A DNA stretch of 64,000 bases from positions 62,001 through 126,000 of the forward strand of contig DASQKY010000051.1 of the NCBI GenBank assembly GCA_035630295.1. The letters run 5' to 3'. Within the stretch, counting starts at the first letter, position 1; each line of letters opens with the position of its first letter. Below, in pieces: positions 1 through 8,501 of this stretch. The translations under genes and the position numbers were made by a program. The DNA is from Acidimicrobiales bacterium (GTDB lineage Bacteria > Actinomycetota > Acidimicrobiia > Acidimicrobiales > Iamiaceae). The notes under the pieces are model-generated. The model searched no databases. It was not told where the DNA came from and worked only from the letters and a program-made list of their open reading frames with translations.

Positions 1-229
1 CCGAGAACAGGGCGTCGTCGTCGGTCCGGGCGACCCAGTCCTCGCCCGCCGGCTCCGATGGCCCCGGCGCACCACTGGGAGGGGTGTGGCCGGCGTGCCC
101 GGCCCGCTCGGTGGGCCCGACGGGGACGGCCCGGGACCCCTCGGGCCCGGGAGAGCCGAACGGCGAGGTGGCGATCACCACGGCCACCCCCGCCAGCACG
201 CCCCTCCGGAGCCCCCTTCTCCGAGGCAC
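1..229 (-). CDS. Partial membrane-anchored or secreted protein, function unknown (5' end only)
   Basis: An open minus-strand frame runs off the left edge of the window. From a GTG at 229 it encodes a basic N-terminus (PRRRGLRRG), a short hydrophobic stretch (VLAGVAVVIA), a Gly/Pro/Ser-rich linker, and then the protein-like string EDWVARTDDDALFS at the edge. This looks like a signal anchor followed by a linker and a domain that lies outside the window. A GTG at 199 is an alternative start. Two copies of the 12-mer cccctccggagc (201-212 and 231-242) fall here and give each GTG a nearby GGAGG on the coding strand. The gene is downstream of, and codirectional with, the cupredoxin lipoprotein, so the two may be cotranscribed. 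The family is not recognised. Confidence 0.4.
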   Translation of the reverse strand, partial: MPRRRGLRRGVLAGVAVVIATSPFGSPGPEGSRAVPVGPTERAGHAGHTPPSGAPGPSEPAGEDWVARTDDDALFS

Positions 230-407
230 CCCCCTCCGGAGCGCCCCACCTCGGCCGCCACCGCGCCGGCGCCCGTCGTCGCCCGCCGCTCCGGCACCCC
301 CCGTGTCGCTGCGGCCCTGGCCGGCCCCGTCCCCGCCGGGGCGGGCCGGGCCGCGCCGGAACCCCGCCGCGCCCCCGGCCTCCTCGCCGGCCGTCACCGG
401 TCCGGGG
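230..407. other. Intergenic GC-rich gap
   Basis: About 180 bp between the first two genes. The minus-strand frame of the upstream partial gene stays open through it but the residues are a Gly/Arg/Ala-rich string without recognisable domain character. No promoter, hairpin or RNA gene could be supported. Confidence 0.4.
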
Positions 408-2048
408 TCACGGCGCGGCGGGCACCTCGATGGCGGCGACGTCGAGCACCAGGGGCACGTCCACCGCGGGGCGGGCCGGGGCCGTGGCCGGGTTCGGCAT
501 CTCGGGCTGGTCGGCGTCGGGGGGATCGGGGATGTCGGCCCGGTCGTAGGGCACCGACTCGGGCTTGCCGTCGTTGGTGGCCAGGCGGCCCAGGTCGAAC
601 GCCCCCTCGGTCAGGTCCGCGCTGTCCGGGGCCGGGCAGGGCAGCTCGTCCTCCAGGCCCTCGGGGGCGCTGGTCCCGAACTCGTTGCCGGCGAAGCAGT
701 TGCCACCCGTCTCCTGGCCGGCGGAGTCGAACCACAGGCCCAGGTCGCCCAGGCCCGAGCCGGTGACGACGTTGTCGCGCACGACGTTGCCGGTGGCCTC
801 CCAGACGTACTCGGCGCTCTCCGGGTACGTGATGACCACGATGCCCCCCAGGTCGTGCTCGACCACCCGGTTGCGCTCGATGGTGTTGTTGATGCCCCCG
901 GCGATGAGGATCCCGTTGCCCATGGCGGTGATGGCGATGTCGATGGCCGGGGTCTCGCCGTTGTTGTTGTCGTGGACCAGGTTGCCGACGATGGTGTTGT
1001 CGTCCTGGGGGTACTCGGGCTCGTACGACCCGCTGTTGGGCACGATGCCGGCCCGGTTGTAGCGCCACGTCGAGTTGGCGATGACCAGGTTCCCCCCGGC
1101 GTTGGTGCCGGAGTACCCCAACCCGTTCCACTCCGATATGACGTCGGTGATGAGCGCGTCGCACGGTTGGCAGCCGCCGATGTAGAAGCCGGCGTCGGGG
1201 CTGCCCGAGGCGTAGGAGTGGTCGATCTGGCCCTTGGTCGACTCGAAGGCGTAGACGCCGTAGTCGCCGTTCCGGTAGGCGGTCAGGTACGAGCCCCGGT
1301 AGCCCGTCACCCCCGTCCAGAAGAAGCCGTTCTTGGTGTAGTTCTGGGCCGTCATGTTCTCGATCACCACCCCGTTGGCCCGCACCACCTGGATGCCGTT
1401 GGCTCGGGTGAACTCGCCGTCGAGGACCACCCCCTGGCGGTCCAGGCCGCGGATGGTGATGCCGTCCTTGCCCCGGGGCACCTGCACGGCCTCCTCGTAG
1501 GTGCCGGGGGCCACCAGGATCAGGTCGCCCTCGCCGGCGGCGTCCACCGCGCCCTGGATGGTCCCGTGGTCCTCGGGGACCTCGATGGTGGTGCCGCTGG
1601 CCACGATGTCGAGCACGTCGGGCGGCGGCGGGGGCGGCGGCGGCGCCTCCACGTCGCCCACCAGCACGGTGCCGACCATCCCGTCGGAGGCGTTGCCGTG
1701 GAGCGAGCAGTAGTACTGGAAGGCCCCGGGCTCGTCGAAGGTGGCCTCGTAGGTGTCGCCGGGCCGGAACTCGGTCTCCCCCACGCCGAAGCGGGCCGCG
1801 TCCACGGGGATGATGTTGTGGTCGTTGCGGCCGATGTTCTCCCAGGTGACCGTGCCGCCGGGGTCGACGCGGACCACGTGGGGGTCCTCCTCGCCGAACA
1901 CGTTGTCCAGGGCCTCGACGGTGACGCCCTCACCCCCGCCCTCGACGGCCTGGTCCCCGTCGCCGCCCCCGCACGCGGCCAGCAGGGCCACCACCAGGAC
2001 CGCCACCGGGAAGAGGGCCCGCCTCCGGGCCCCGGTCTTGCCTGACAT
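408..2048 (-). CDS. Lipoprotein with N-terminal cupredoxin domain and C-terminal right-handed beta-helix
   Basis: A 546-residue predicted lipoprotein. The signal peptide ends in lipobox LLAAC, with the lipidated Cys at 26. Residues 42-130 form a plastocyanin-like cupredoxin domain. Copper ligands are visible: His77 in NDHN, then Cys114, His117 and Met124 in YYCSLHGN and GMVG. A proline run (about residues 133-143) links it to a parallel beta-helix domain (about 145-450) of the NosD/pectin-lyase type, opening with GTIQGAVDAAGEGDLI and continuing as short Asn-rich turns such as NTIERN and NVVRDN. The C-terminus is Pro/Ala-rich. It is probably an extracytoplasmic copper protein attached to a carbohydrate-binding or structural beta-helix; electron transfer or surface binding are both possible. 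The domains are well supported, the role is inference. Confidence 0.85.
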   Translation of the reverse strand: MSGKTGARRRALFPVAVLVVALLAACGGGDGDQAVEGGGEGVTVEALDNVFGEEDPHVVRVDPGGTVTWENIGRNDHNIIPVDAARFGVGETEFRPGDTYEATFDEPGAFQYYCSLHGNASDGMVGTVLVGDVEAPPPPPPPPDVLDIVASGTTIEVPEDHGTIQGAVDAAGEGDLILVAPGTYEEAVQVPRGKDGITIRGLDRQGVVLDGEFTRANGIQVVRANGVVIENMTAQNYTKNGFFWTGVTGYRGSYLTAYRNGDYGVYAFESTKGQIDHSYASGSPDAGFYIGGCQPCDALITDVISEWNGLGYSGTNAGGNLVIANSTWRYNRAGIVPNSGSYEPEYPQDDNTIVGNLVHDNNNGETPAIDIAITAMGNGILIAGGINNTIERNRVVEHDLGGIVVITYPESAEYVWEATGNVVRDNVVTGSGLGDLGLWFDSAGQETGGNCFAGNEFGTSAPEGLEDELPCPAPDSADLTEGAFDLGRLATNDGKPESVPYDRADIPDPPDADQPEMPNPATAPARPAVDVPLVLDVAAIEVPAAP

Positions 2049-2211
2049 GCGCGTCCCCTGACCTGGTCACACCACCGATGTGGGGCGCCATGATGCCACC
2101 CGGCGGGCCCCGGTGTCGGCCGTGGCCACCTCCGTCGGCCCGGCAGCCCCCGCCCCGCGGCCCGGGGTTCCGTCCCCGGCCGGGGACGGGCGCGTCGGCT
2201 CGGCCCGGTCC

Positions 2212-2217
2212 TAGCCT
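2212..2217 (+). promoter_or_regulatory. -10 hexamer TAGCCT of msrA
   Basis: TAGCCT lies 6 bp before the msrA ATG with no ribosome binding site between, so the mRNA is probably leaderless. Confidence 0.5.
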
Positions 2218-2223
2218 GGGGCC

Positions 2224-2874
2224 ATGTTCCTGCGCCGCAAGATGGACATGGTCGAGCCCGAGCGAGCCCTCCCCGGGCGGTCCGAGGCCCTGCCCGTGGC
2301 CGCCGCCCACACCGTGCTGGGCACGCCCATGACCCCGCCGTTCCCCGAGGGGACGCGGACCCTGCTCGTCGCCCTGGGGTGCTTCTGGGGAGCGGAGCGG
2401 TTGTTCTGGACGGTGCCCGGGGTGGTCACCACCGCGGTGGGCTACGTCGGGGGCTTCACCCCCAACCCCACCTACGAGGAGGTGTGCTCGGGCCGGACCG
2501 GCCACGCCGAGGCCGTGCTGGTGGCCTACGACCCGGAGCAGATCAGCCTGGAGGCACTGCTCAAGGTGTTCTGGGAGGGCCACGACCCCACCCAGGGCAT
2601 GGCCCAGGGCAACGACACCGGCACCCAGTACCGCTCCGGCGTCTACGGCCTGTCCCCCGACGAGCGGGCGGTGGCCGAGGCCAGCCGGGACGCCTTCCAG
2701 GAGCAGCTGCACGCCGCCGGCCACGGCGACATCACCACCGAGATCACCGACGGCGGCCCGTTCTTCTACGCCGAGGACGAGCACCAGCAGTACCTGGACA
2801 AGAACCCCCACGGCTACTGCGGCCTCGGCGGCCTGGCCGGGGTGAGCTGCCCCATCGGCCTGACCACCGACTGA
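2224..2874 (+). CDS. msrA: Peptide-methionine (S)-S-oxide reductase MsrA
   Basis: Reduces the S-epimer of methionine sulfoxide in proteins and free methionine, in the cytoplasm. The catalytic motif GCFWGAE places the nucleophilic Cys at 53, after an N-terminal extension of about 45 residues that is common in actinobacterial MsrA. Family motifs follow: GYVGG, the Tyr/Glu-containing GRTGHAE, and GTQYRS. The C-terminal Cys199 and Cys209 in YCGLGG and VSCPIG are the likely recycling cysteines. At 216 residues it has the usual length. The start is the first ATG after a -10-like hexamer. It is a single-gene unit, convergent with the glyoxalase-fold gene downstream. Confidence 0.95.
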   Translation: MFLRRKMDMVEPERALPGRSEALPVAAAHTVLGTPMTPPFPEGTRTLLVALGCFWGAERLFWTVPGVVTTAVGYVGGFTPNPTYEEVCSGRTGHAEAVLVAYDPEQISLEALLKVFWEGHDPTQGMAQGNDTGTQYRSGVYGLSPDERAVAEASRDAFQEQLHAAGHGDITTEITDGGPFFYAEDEHQQYLDKNPHGYCGLGGLAGVSCPIGLTTD

Positions 2875-2922
2875 TCGGCGTGGACCTGCTCCGATGAGGA
2901 GCGAGCGGTACCCGGAGGTCGG

Positions 2923-3714
2923 TCAGCCGGAGCGGTCGGGGCCGGCGGTGGGATCGGTCTGGACGACCCAGAAGGCGGTGCCCTCGGGGTCGGCCAGCGC
3001 GGCCATGCGTCCGTAGGGGGTGTCGAACGGTTCGGCCGCCACCGTGCCGCCGGCCCCGGCCGCGGCCCGGGTGGCGGCGTCGGCGTCGGCCACGCCGAAG
3101 TACACCAGCCAGTGCGAGGGGGCGCCCTCAGCCCCGAACATGCCGCCCATGCCCCCCAACGGCACCTCGTCACCGGGCACGGTGAAGGTGACGTAGTCGG
3201 GCGCGGCGTCCTCCATGGGGTCGAGCCGGTACCCGAACACCGCGGCGTAGAAGGCCTGGGCCGCGGCCGGGTCGGTGGCGCGCAGGTCCTCCCAGGTCAG
3301 GCCGCCGGGACGGTTGACCACCCCGGCCCCGATGTGCTGCTTGCCCTGCCAGACGCCGAACATCGCCCCGGCGGGGTCGATGGCGACGCACATGCGTCCC
3401 AGCGGTCCCACGTCCCTGGGCTCGGCCACGACGGTGCCACCGTGCTCGGTGACGGCCCGAGCGGTGGCGTCGGCGTCGTCGCTGGCCAGGTACAGGGTCC
3501 AGGCCGTGCGGGACCCGGGCTGGAGGGGGCCCAGCCCGGCCGCGGGCACGCCGTCGACCTGGGCCAGGACGTACCCTCCGAACTCGTCGTCGGTGTCGGT
3601 GAAGTCCCAGCCCAGCACCGAGCCGTAGAAGGCCCGGGCGGTGGGGACGTCGGACACCATCAGGTCGGCCCAGCAGGGGACACCGGCGGGCCACGGGGAG
3701 GTGCGGGTGCTCAT
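2923..3714 (-). CDS. Two-domain VOC (glyoxalase/bleomycin-resistance fold) protein
   Basis: 263 residues made of two vicinal-oxygen-chelate modules, about 10-125 and 140-258. Each begins with the pattern CWADLMVSDVPTARAFYGSVLGW or its repeat, DLRATDPAAAQAFYAAVFGY, and ends with DP-G-FGVWQ or DPEGTAFWVVQ. This arrangement matches actinobacterial proteins related to mycobacterial CFP30B, whose substrate is not established. Metal ligands cannot be assigned with confidence from sequence alone. The gene starts at ATG 3714 and lies convergent with msrA. It could be a hydrolase, dioxygenase-like or resistance protein. Confidence 0.85.
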   Translation of the reverse strand: MSTRTSPWPAGVPCWADLMVSDVPTARAFYGSVLGWDFTDTDDEFGGYVLAQVDGVPAAGLGPLQPGSRTAWTLYLASDDADATARAVTEHGGTVVAEPRDVGPLGRMCVAIDPAGAMFGVWQGKQHIGAGVVNRPGGLTWEDLRATDPAAAQAFYAAVFGYRLDPMEDAAPDYVTFTVPGDEVPLGGMGGMFGAEGAPSHWLVYFGVADADAATRAAAGAGGTVAAEPFDTPYGRMAALADPEGTAFWVVQTDPTAGPDRSG

Positions 3715-3793
3715 GGCCCCGGTCTACCCGACCCGTCCGCCCCGTGCTCCCGTCCCCGGGGACCACGGCGTGGAACCCCCGACAGCCGGCCGG

Positions 3794-4816
3794 TCAGGTC
3801 GGACCGTCGGGCCAGATGGCGTCGTCGGGGGGACCGGCCACCGCCACCAGCGGGTCGAGGACCGACCAGTCGACGAACCGGCCCGTCCCCGGCCCGGACC
3901 CCTCAGCGGTCTCGGCGCCGCGCCAGGTCTCGACGGCCACGGACAGGCCCTCACCGTCGGCCGCGGCCAGCACCGTGGCCACGGTCGCCCTATCGTCCCG
4001 GACCCCAGGGGCGCCCCCTCCGGCCCGGGCAGCCGTCGCCTGGTCGACCTCGGCCACCACCAGGGTGGTGGGGCGGCCAGCCCGGGCGGCCAGCAGGGCG
4101 ACCGCCGCCGCGGTGCCCGGCGGGTCGCCGATGGGCACCATGACCGAGCCCGGCTCGGTGGTGGGAAAGGTGCGTCCGATCCAGAAGCCGGCGGGTCCCG
4201 GCGGAGCCACCACCAATCCCCCCGGGGGCAGCCCGGCGGCCAGGGCCGCGGCCGCCGCCGGCGGGGGCACCGCACCGCTCTCTGCCGGTTCCGCCTCGTA
4301 CAGGGGCCCCACCACCGCGGCCAGGCGGTCGTACAGCGGCGGACGGGGGCCGGGCTGCTCGGCCGGGGGCCAGCCGCCGGCGGCCAGGGCCAGGTGGGCG
4401 GGGTGGACGTCGACCACCGACGCCGGGTCGGCCTCGGCCCGGGCCCGCAGCGCAGTGGTGAGGCCCACGCTCTCCCGGGGGTCGAGGCCCGTGGTCACCA
4501 CCAGGTCGGCGGTGGCCACCTCCGCCAGCTGGGCGTCGCCGGCCTGGAGCCCGACGGTGCCCCCGTGGCGCGGGTCGTCCCACCGGAGCAGGCCCTTGGC
4601 CCCCACCGTGCTCACCACCGTGGCCCCGGTGATGCCGACCAGGGCCACCAGCCCGGAGCGGGCCCGGGCGGCCAGCACCCCCGGCCCGGCCACCACCACC
4701 ACCCGCGCTCCCCGCCGGGCCGGCAGCGAGGTGAGGGCGCCCGGTGCGGGGGCCACGGCCGGCGCCAGCCGGCGGCGGGCCGCGGCCACGGCCAGGTCGG
4801 AGGGCCCGTCGATCAC
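3794..4816 (-). CDS. Degenerate thiamine-diphosphate-enzyme-like protein (middle domain plus PP-like remnant)
   Basis: A 340-residue protein starting at GTG 4816, 32 bp after the SDR gene and probably cotranscribed with it. The first 140 residues resemble the central domain of acetolactate synthase-type enzymes: VVVVAGPGVLAARA, then GATVVSTVGAKG and ATADLVVTTGLDPRES. The second half resembles a pyrophosphate-binding domain, but the expected GDG...N motif reads GDPPGTAAA, with no matching Asn. The N-terminal PYR domain that supplies the catalytic Glu is absent. It is therefore unlikely to catalyse a ThDP reaction by itself. It may be a regulatory or partner subunit, or a decayed paralogue. It is a clean open frame with normal codon use, so it is not an obvious pseudogene. 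Confidence 0.7.
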   Translation of the reverse strand: MIDGPSDLAVAAARRRLAPAVAPAPGALTSLPARRGARVVVVAGPGVLAARARSGLVALVGITGATVVSTVGAKGLLRWDDPRHGGTVGLQAGDAQLAEVATADLVVTTGLDPRESVGLTTALRARAEADPASVVDVHPAHLALAAGGWPPAEQPGPRPPLYDRLAAVVGPLYEAEPAESGAVPPPAAAAALAAGLPPGGLVVAPPGPAGFWIGRTFPTTEPGSVMVPIGDPPGTAAAVALLAARAGRPTTLVVAEVDQATAARAGGGAPGVRDDRATVATVLAAADGEGLSVAVETWRGAETAEGSGPGTGRFVDWSVLDPLVAVAGPPDDAIWPDGPT

Positions 4817-4848
4817 GCGCCGGACCCTAGGACTGCCGACCGGGGTGG

Positions 4849-5763
4849 TCAGTAGCGGAGGCCGGGGGCGCGGGTGCCGAAGACGTCGGTGGCCAGCTGG
4901 GCCCCCAGCGTGGTGGCGTCCCAGCGCCGGCCCCCGTTGGCGAGCGTGGGGCCGTCGCGCCACGGCTGCATCCAGATGATGTCCTCGGCCACGGCGCGGA
5001 TGACCTGGCCGGTGACGTGCGCGCTCTCGTCGCTGGCCAGCCAGGCCACCAGCGGCGACGACACCGCCGGGTCCATGCGGTTCCACTCGTCCTCGGGCAC
5101 CTCGTCGGGCTCGATGACCGGGGGGGCGCCGGGCATGGTGGCGGTGATGCGGGTGGCCGCGGCCGGGCCCACGGCGTTGACGGTGACCCCCAGCTTGGCC
5201 AGCTCCAGGCTCAGGGTCTGGGTGAAGCCGGCCACCCCGGCCTTGGCCGTGGCGTAGTTGGTCTGGCCGAAGTTGCCGGTGAGGCCGGCGCCGGAGGTGG
5301 TGGTGATGACCCGGCCGCCGACCGGCCGGCCGGTCTCCTTGTGGACCTGCCGCCAGTGCTTGGCCGCGTGGTGGCACGGCGACCACGTGCCCTTGAGGTG
5401 CACGCCGATCACGGCGTCGAAGTCGGCCTCGCTCATGTTCCAGATGGCGGCGTCGCGCACGATGCCGGCGTTGGTGACCAGCACGTCGAGCCGGCCCCAG
5501 ACCTCGACGGCGCGGGCCACCATGGCGCCGGCCGCGGTGTGGTCGGCCACGTCGCCGTAGTCGGCCACGGCCTGGCCGCCGCGCTGCTCGACCAGGGCCA
5601 CCGTGAGGTCGGCGTCGCGGCCCTGGCCCTCCCCGGTCACCGAGCCGCCCAGGTCGTTGACCACCACCTTGGCCCCGTGGCGGGCCAGCTCCAGGGCGTG
5701 CCCCCGGCCGATGCCGTGGCCCGCTCCGGTGACGATGGCGACCTTGCCGTCGAGCATGCCCAT
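4849..5763 (-). CDS. SDR-family oxidoreductase
   Basis: 304-residue short-chain dehydrogenase/reductase. The nucleotide-binding motif TGAGHGIG is at 12-19, NAG is near 98-100, and the catalytic residues are Ser157, Tyr170 and Lys174 (YATAK). An acidic Asp after the second strand (VVVNDLGG) suggests NAD(H), as in the SDR domain of type-4 17-beta-hydroxysteroid dehydrogenase/multifunctional enzyme proteins. The substrate is probably a 3-hydroxyacyl-CoA or a steroid-type alcohol. Start ATG 5763 has an AGGAGG-type site about 6 bp upstream. The promoter carries the CTGAC-N5-GTCAG operator at 5794-5808, so the gene likely belongs to the local TetR-type regulon. The degenerate TPP-like gene follows. 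Confidence 0.9.
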   Translation of the reverse strand: MGMLDGKVAIVTGAGHGIGRGHALELARHGAKVVVNDLGGSVTGEGQGRDADLTVALVEQRGGQAVADYGDVADHTAAGAMVARAVEVWGRLDVLVTNAGIVRDAAIWNMSEADFDAVIGVHLKGTWSPCHHAAKHWRQVHKETGRPVGGRVITTTSGAGLTGNFGQTNYATAKAGVAGFTQTLSLELAKLGVTVNAVGPAAATRITATMPGAPPVIEPDEVPEDEWNRMDPAVSSPLVAWLASDESAHVTGQVIRAVAEDIIWMQPWRDGPTLANGGRRWDATTLGAQLATDVFGTRAPGLRY

Positions 5764-5793
5764 GGGTGACCTCCTGCGGCCGGAGCGGCATTT

Positions 5794-5808
5794 CTGATGG
5801 ACCGTCAG
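5794..5808. promoter_or_regulatory. Operator A: CTGATGGACCGTCAG (TetR-type palindrome)
   Basis: One of five copies of a CTGAC-N5-GTCAG palindrome in the window. It has one mismatch in the left arm. It sits directly downstream of the SDR -10 hexamer, so a bound repressor would cover the transcription start. Confidence 0.7.
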
Positions 5809-5814
5809 ATCCTA
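5809..5814 (-). promoter_or_regulatory. -10 hexamer TAGGAT of the SDR gene
   Basis: TAGGAT reads on the minus strand immediately before operator A. The amidohydrolase promoter at 28724 has the same TAGGAT-operator order. Confidence 0.55.
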
Positions 5815-5915
5815 GGTGCCCGGCCGGCGCCCCCTCGCCCCCCGGCTCCCTCACCGGTCCCACCCGGTCGTCCGCAGGGGTTCGTGCGCCTCCGTCCCGG
5901 CCCGGAGGCTGCGGC

Positions 5916-5921
5916 TAGCGT
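5916..5921 (+). promoter_or_regulatory. -10 hexamer TAGCGT of the EamA transporter gene
   Basis: TAGCGT lies 9 bp before GTG 5931, and no purine-rich ribosome site intervenes. The transcript is probably leaderless. Confidence 0.5.
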
Positions 5922-5930
5922 CACCCCTTC

Positions 5931-6863
5931 GTGCTCGCCGCCACGCTGCTCGCCCTCGGCTCGGCGTTCGTGCACGCCTCCTGGAACCTGCTCATCAAGA
6001 CCAGCGAGGACCGGGCCCTGGCCGCCTGGGGGCAGTTCCTGGCCGCCGCCACCCTGTCCCTGCTCGGCCTGGCCGTGGTGGGCCTCCCGGGCTGGGACGC
6101 CCTCCCCTACCTGCTGGGCACGGCCGTGGTCCACGTCGCCTACATCGAGGGCCTGGTGGCCGCCTACACCCACGGCGACTTCTCGCTGTCGTACCCGGTG
6201 GCCCGGGGCGGGGGGGCGGTGCTGGCCGCGGTGGGCAGCGTGGTCGTGCTGGGCGACCACCTTCCCCCGTGGGCCTGGGTGGCCATCGCCGTGGCCGGGG
6301 CCGGGCTCATCTCCCTGCGCTCGGGGCGGGCGGTGCCGGCCGCCGACGACGTGGTCCTGGGCCCGCTGGGCCACCCCGACGACCCCACCCCGGGCCCCGC
6401 CCCTGGCGGCGACGTCACCCCGGTCACCGACGAGCGGCGGGCCCTGGCCTTCGCCGCTCTCACCGCGGCCTGCATCGCCACCTACACGGTGATCGATTCG
6501 GCCGGGGCCCGGGCCGTCGACAGCGGGGTGTCCTACGGCCTGGCCTCGGTGGCCGCCGGGGGGCTGGCCATCAGCGCCGGCAACCTGGCCCGGCCCAGTC
6601 GGCGGGCCCGGGCCGGGGCCCTGCGCACCGGCTGGCCCCGCCACCTGGCCGGGGGACTGGGCACCACCCTGGCCTACACCATGGTCCTGGTGGCCGTCCG
6701 CCACGCCCCGGTGGGCTACGTGACCATGCTGCGGGAGTCGTCGGTGGTGATCGGCGCCCTGGTCGGCTGGCTCGTCCTCCGGGAGGGGCTGGGGGGCCGG
6801 CGCCTGGCCAGCTCGGGCGTGATCCTGGCCGGGCTGCTCCTCCTGGTGGCCGCCGGCCGCTGA
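5931..6863 (+). CDS. EamA/DMT-family membrane transporter
   Basis: 310 residues with about ten hydrophobic segments arranged as two EamA repeats, separated by a polar loop near residues 140-165. Recognisable repeat elements are ASWNLLIKTSEDRA in the first half, SYPVARGGGAVLAAVGSVVVLGD at the end of repeat one, and PVGYVTMLRESSVVIGALVGW in repeat two. It is likely an inner-membrane exporter or permease of the drug/metabolite superfamily; the substrate cannot be read from sequence. GTG 5931 is chosen because it follows a -10 hexamer at leaderless spacing. It is divergent from the SDR operon and shares its 167 bp control region. Confidence 0.85.
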   Translation: MLAATLLALGSAFVHASWNLLIKTSEDRALAAWGQFLAAATLSLLGLAVVGLPGWDALPYLLGTAVVHVAYIEGLVAAYTHGDFSLSYPVARGGGAVLAAVGSVVVLGDHLPPWAWVAIAVAGAGLISLRSGRAVPAADDVVLGPLGHPDDPTPGPAPGGDVTPVTDERRALAFAALTAACIATYTVIDSAGARAVDSGVSYGLASVAAGGLAISAGNLARPSRRARAGALRTGWPRHLAGGLGTTLAYTMVLVAVRHAPVGYVTMLRESSVVIGALVGWLVLREGLGGRRLASSGVILAGLLLLVAAGR

Positions 6864-6901
6864 CCCTGCTCTGACGCCGAGCGGCCGGACCGCCGCCGAC
6901 C

Positions 6902-8449
6902 TCAGGACCCGCCGTACTGCCGGCGGAGCTCGTGCTTGGGGATCTTGCCGCTGGCGTTGCGGGGCAGCGCCTCGACGACCTCCAGGCGCTCGGGCAGGGC
7001 CTGGGTGCGGAGGCCCTTGCCCCGCAGGTGCTCGACCATCTGGTCGAAGGTGAGGGGCTCGGCCCCGTCGGGGGCGGCCACCACCGCGCACACCAGCTCG
7101 CCCCGCTCGGCGTCGGGCAGGCCGATGACGGCCACGTCGGCCACCCGAGGGTGCTCGTAGAGCAGGTTCTCGACCTCGGCGGCGGAGACGTTCTCGCCCT
7201 TGCGGATGATGACGTCCTTGACCCGGCCGGTGATGCGGACGTACCCCTGCTCGTCGATGACCCCGAGGTCCCCGGTGCGGAACCACCCGTCCTCGTCGAA
7301 GGCCTCCGTGTCCAGGGACGGGTCCAGGTAGCCCCGCATCATCTGGGGGGCCTTGGCCCGCAGCTCGCCCTCCTGGCCCGGGCCCACCTCCTGGCCGTCC
7401 AGGCTCACGGCCCGCAGCAGCACGCCGGGCATGGGCCGCCCCTCGGTGGTGGCCAGCTTGTCGTCGGGGTCGAGGGCCGAGCCCATGGTCAGGATGGGGG
7501 CCTCGGTCAGCCCCCAGCCCGACACGATGCCCAGGCCGCCCAGCTCGTGGCGCACCTCGGTGTGGAGGGCGGGGGGCTTGGGGGCCCCGCCGCCGGGGCA
7601 CAGGCGCAGGCTGGGGAACAGGGGCTCGGGGCCGGCGGCCCGCTGGGCAGCCAGGTAGGCCATGTGGAAGTAGGTGGCCGAGCCAGCCAGGGTGACGTCG
7701 GCCTCGGCGGCCAGGGACGGGGTGGCCTGGGGGTCGAAGGCCTCGGTGATGACGTTCATGAGGCCGTACATCAGGCTGGAGCACAGCCAGATGGGCCCGG
7801 CGATGTGGGTGACCGGGAAGGCCATGAGGTTGCGGTCGCCCTCCCGGCACTGCATCCGGTCGCACATGCCCCGGGCGGTGAGGATGAGGTCGCCGTCGCT
7901 GTGGCGGGCCCCCTTGGGATCGGCGGTGGTGCCCGAGGTGTAGAAGAGCCAGGTGACCGGCTCGTCGGCCCGGGTGGCCGGGGGCTCGGGGCGCGGGGGC
8001 AGCACGGCCGGGTCCCCGTCGGGCAGGGCCCGCTCGGCCACCAGCACCCGGGCCGGGCTGGGGTTGCCCTCGACGATGCGCGCGGCCATGGCCTCGTAGT
8101 CGAAGCCCCGCCAGGTGCCGGGCACGATGAGCAGCCTGGCCCCGGCCTGGCCGGTGACGAAGCCGACCTCGCGGTCGCGGTAGATGGGGATGATGGGGTT
8201 CTGCACCGCCCCCAGGCGGGCCAGGGCGGCGATGAGGACCAGGGAGCCGTGCCAGGTGGGCAGCACCCAGCTGACCACGTCACCGGCGCCGATGCCCTCG
8301 CCGTGGAGGCCGGCCGCCACCTTCTCGGCCGAGGCCCGGTAGTCACCGAAGGTGACCCGCTGGCCCGACTCGTCCACCGTCATCACCGCCTCGGGCGATG
8401 CCTCGGCCCGGGCCTCGACCAGCTCCCACAGGTTCCGTCCCTCGAGCAT
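6902..8449 (-). CDS. AMP-forming acyl-CoA synthetase
   Basis: 515-residue member of the ANL superfamily, which activates a carboxylic acid to an acyl-adenylate and then to an acyl-CoA in the cytoplasm. The P-loop signature YTSGTTADPKG is at 170-180. GWGLTEAP and GWFRTGDLG are the A5 and A7 motifs, GRVKDVIIRKGENVSAAEVE is the hinge region, and the catalytic Lys is 502 in SGKI. The acid substrate is not predictable; medium-chain, aromatic or steroid side-chain acids are all plausible. Operator B lies 38 bp upstream of the ATG, placing the gene in the putative CTGAC regulon. It is a single-gene unit. Confidence 0.92.
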   Translation of the reverse strand: MLEGRNLWELVEARAEASPEAVMTVDESGQRVTFGDYRASAEKVAAGLHGEGIGAGDVVSWVLPTWHGSLVLIAALARLGAVQNPIIPIYRDREVGFVTGQAGARLLIVPGTWRGFDYEAMAARIVEGNPSPARVLVAERALPDGDPAVLPPRPEPPATRADEPVTWLFYTSGTTADPKGARHSDGDLILTARGMCDRMQCREGDRNLMAFPVTHIAGPIWLCSSLMYGLMNVITEAFDPQATPSLAAEADVTLAGSATYFHMAYLAAQRAAGPEPLFPSLRLCPGGGAPKPPALHTEVRHELGGLGIVSGWGLTEAPILTMGSALDPDDKLATTEGRPMPGVLLRAVSLDGQEVGPGQEGELRAKAPQMMRGYLDPSLDTEAFDEDGWFRTGDLGVIDEQGYVRITGRVKDVIIRKGENVSAAEVENLLYEHPRVADVAVIGLPDAERGELVCAVVAAPDGAEPLTFDQMVEHLRGKGLRTQALPERLEVVEALPRNASGKIPKHELRRQYGGS

Positions 8450-8486
8450 CGATCCTCCGATGTGGCCGGTCCCGCCGAGCGGCGAC

Positions 8487-8501
8487 CTGACGACCCGTCA
8501 G
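8487..8501. promoter_or_regulatory. Operator B: CTGACGACCCGTCAG
   Basis: The palindrome extends to 19 bp (ACCTGAC-N5-GTCAGGT). It lies 38 bp upstream of the acyl-CoA synthetase ATG and overlaps its -10 hexamer. Confidence 0.75.

Noticed and set aside
84-2045. A 653-codon plus-strand open frame
   Set aside because: Antisense to the cupredoxin lipoprotein, which has a lipobox and copper ligands.
2875-2922. A terminator between msrA and the VOC gene
   Set aside because: Only a 5 bp stem (GCTCC/GGAGC) without a T tract was seen.
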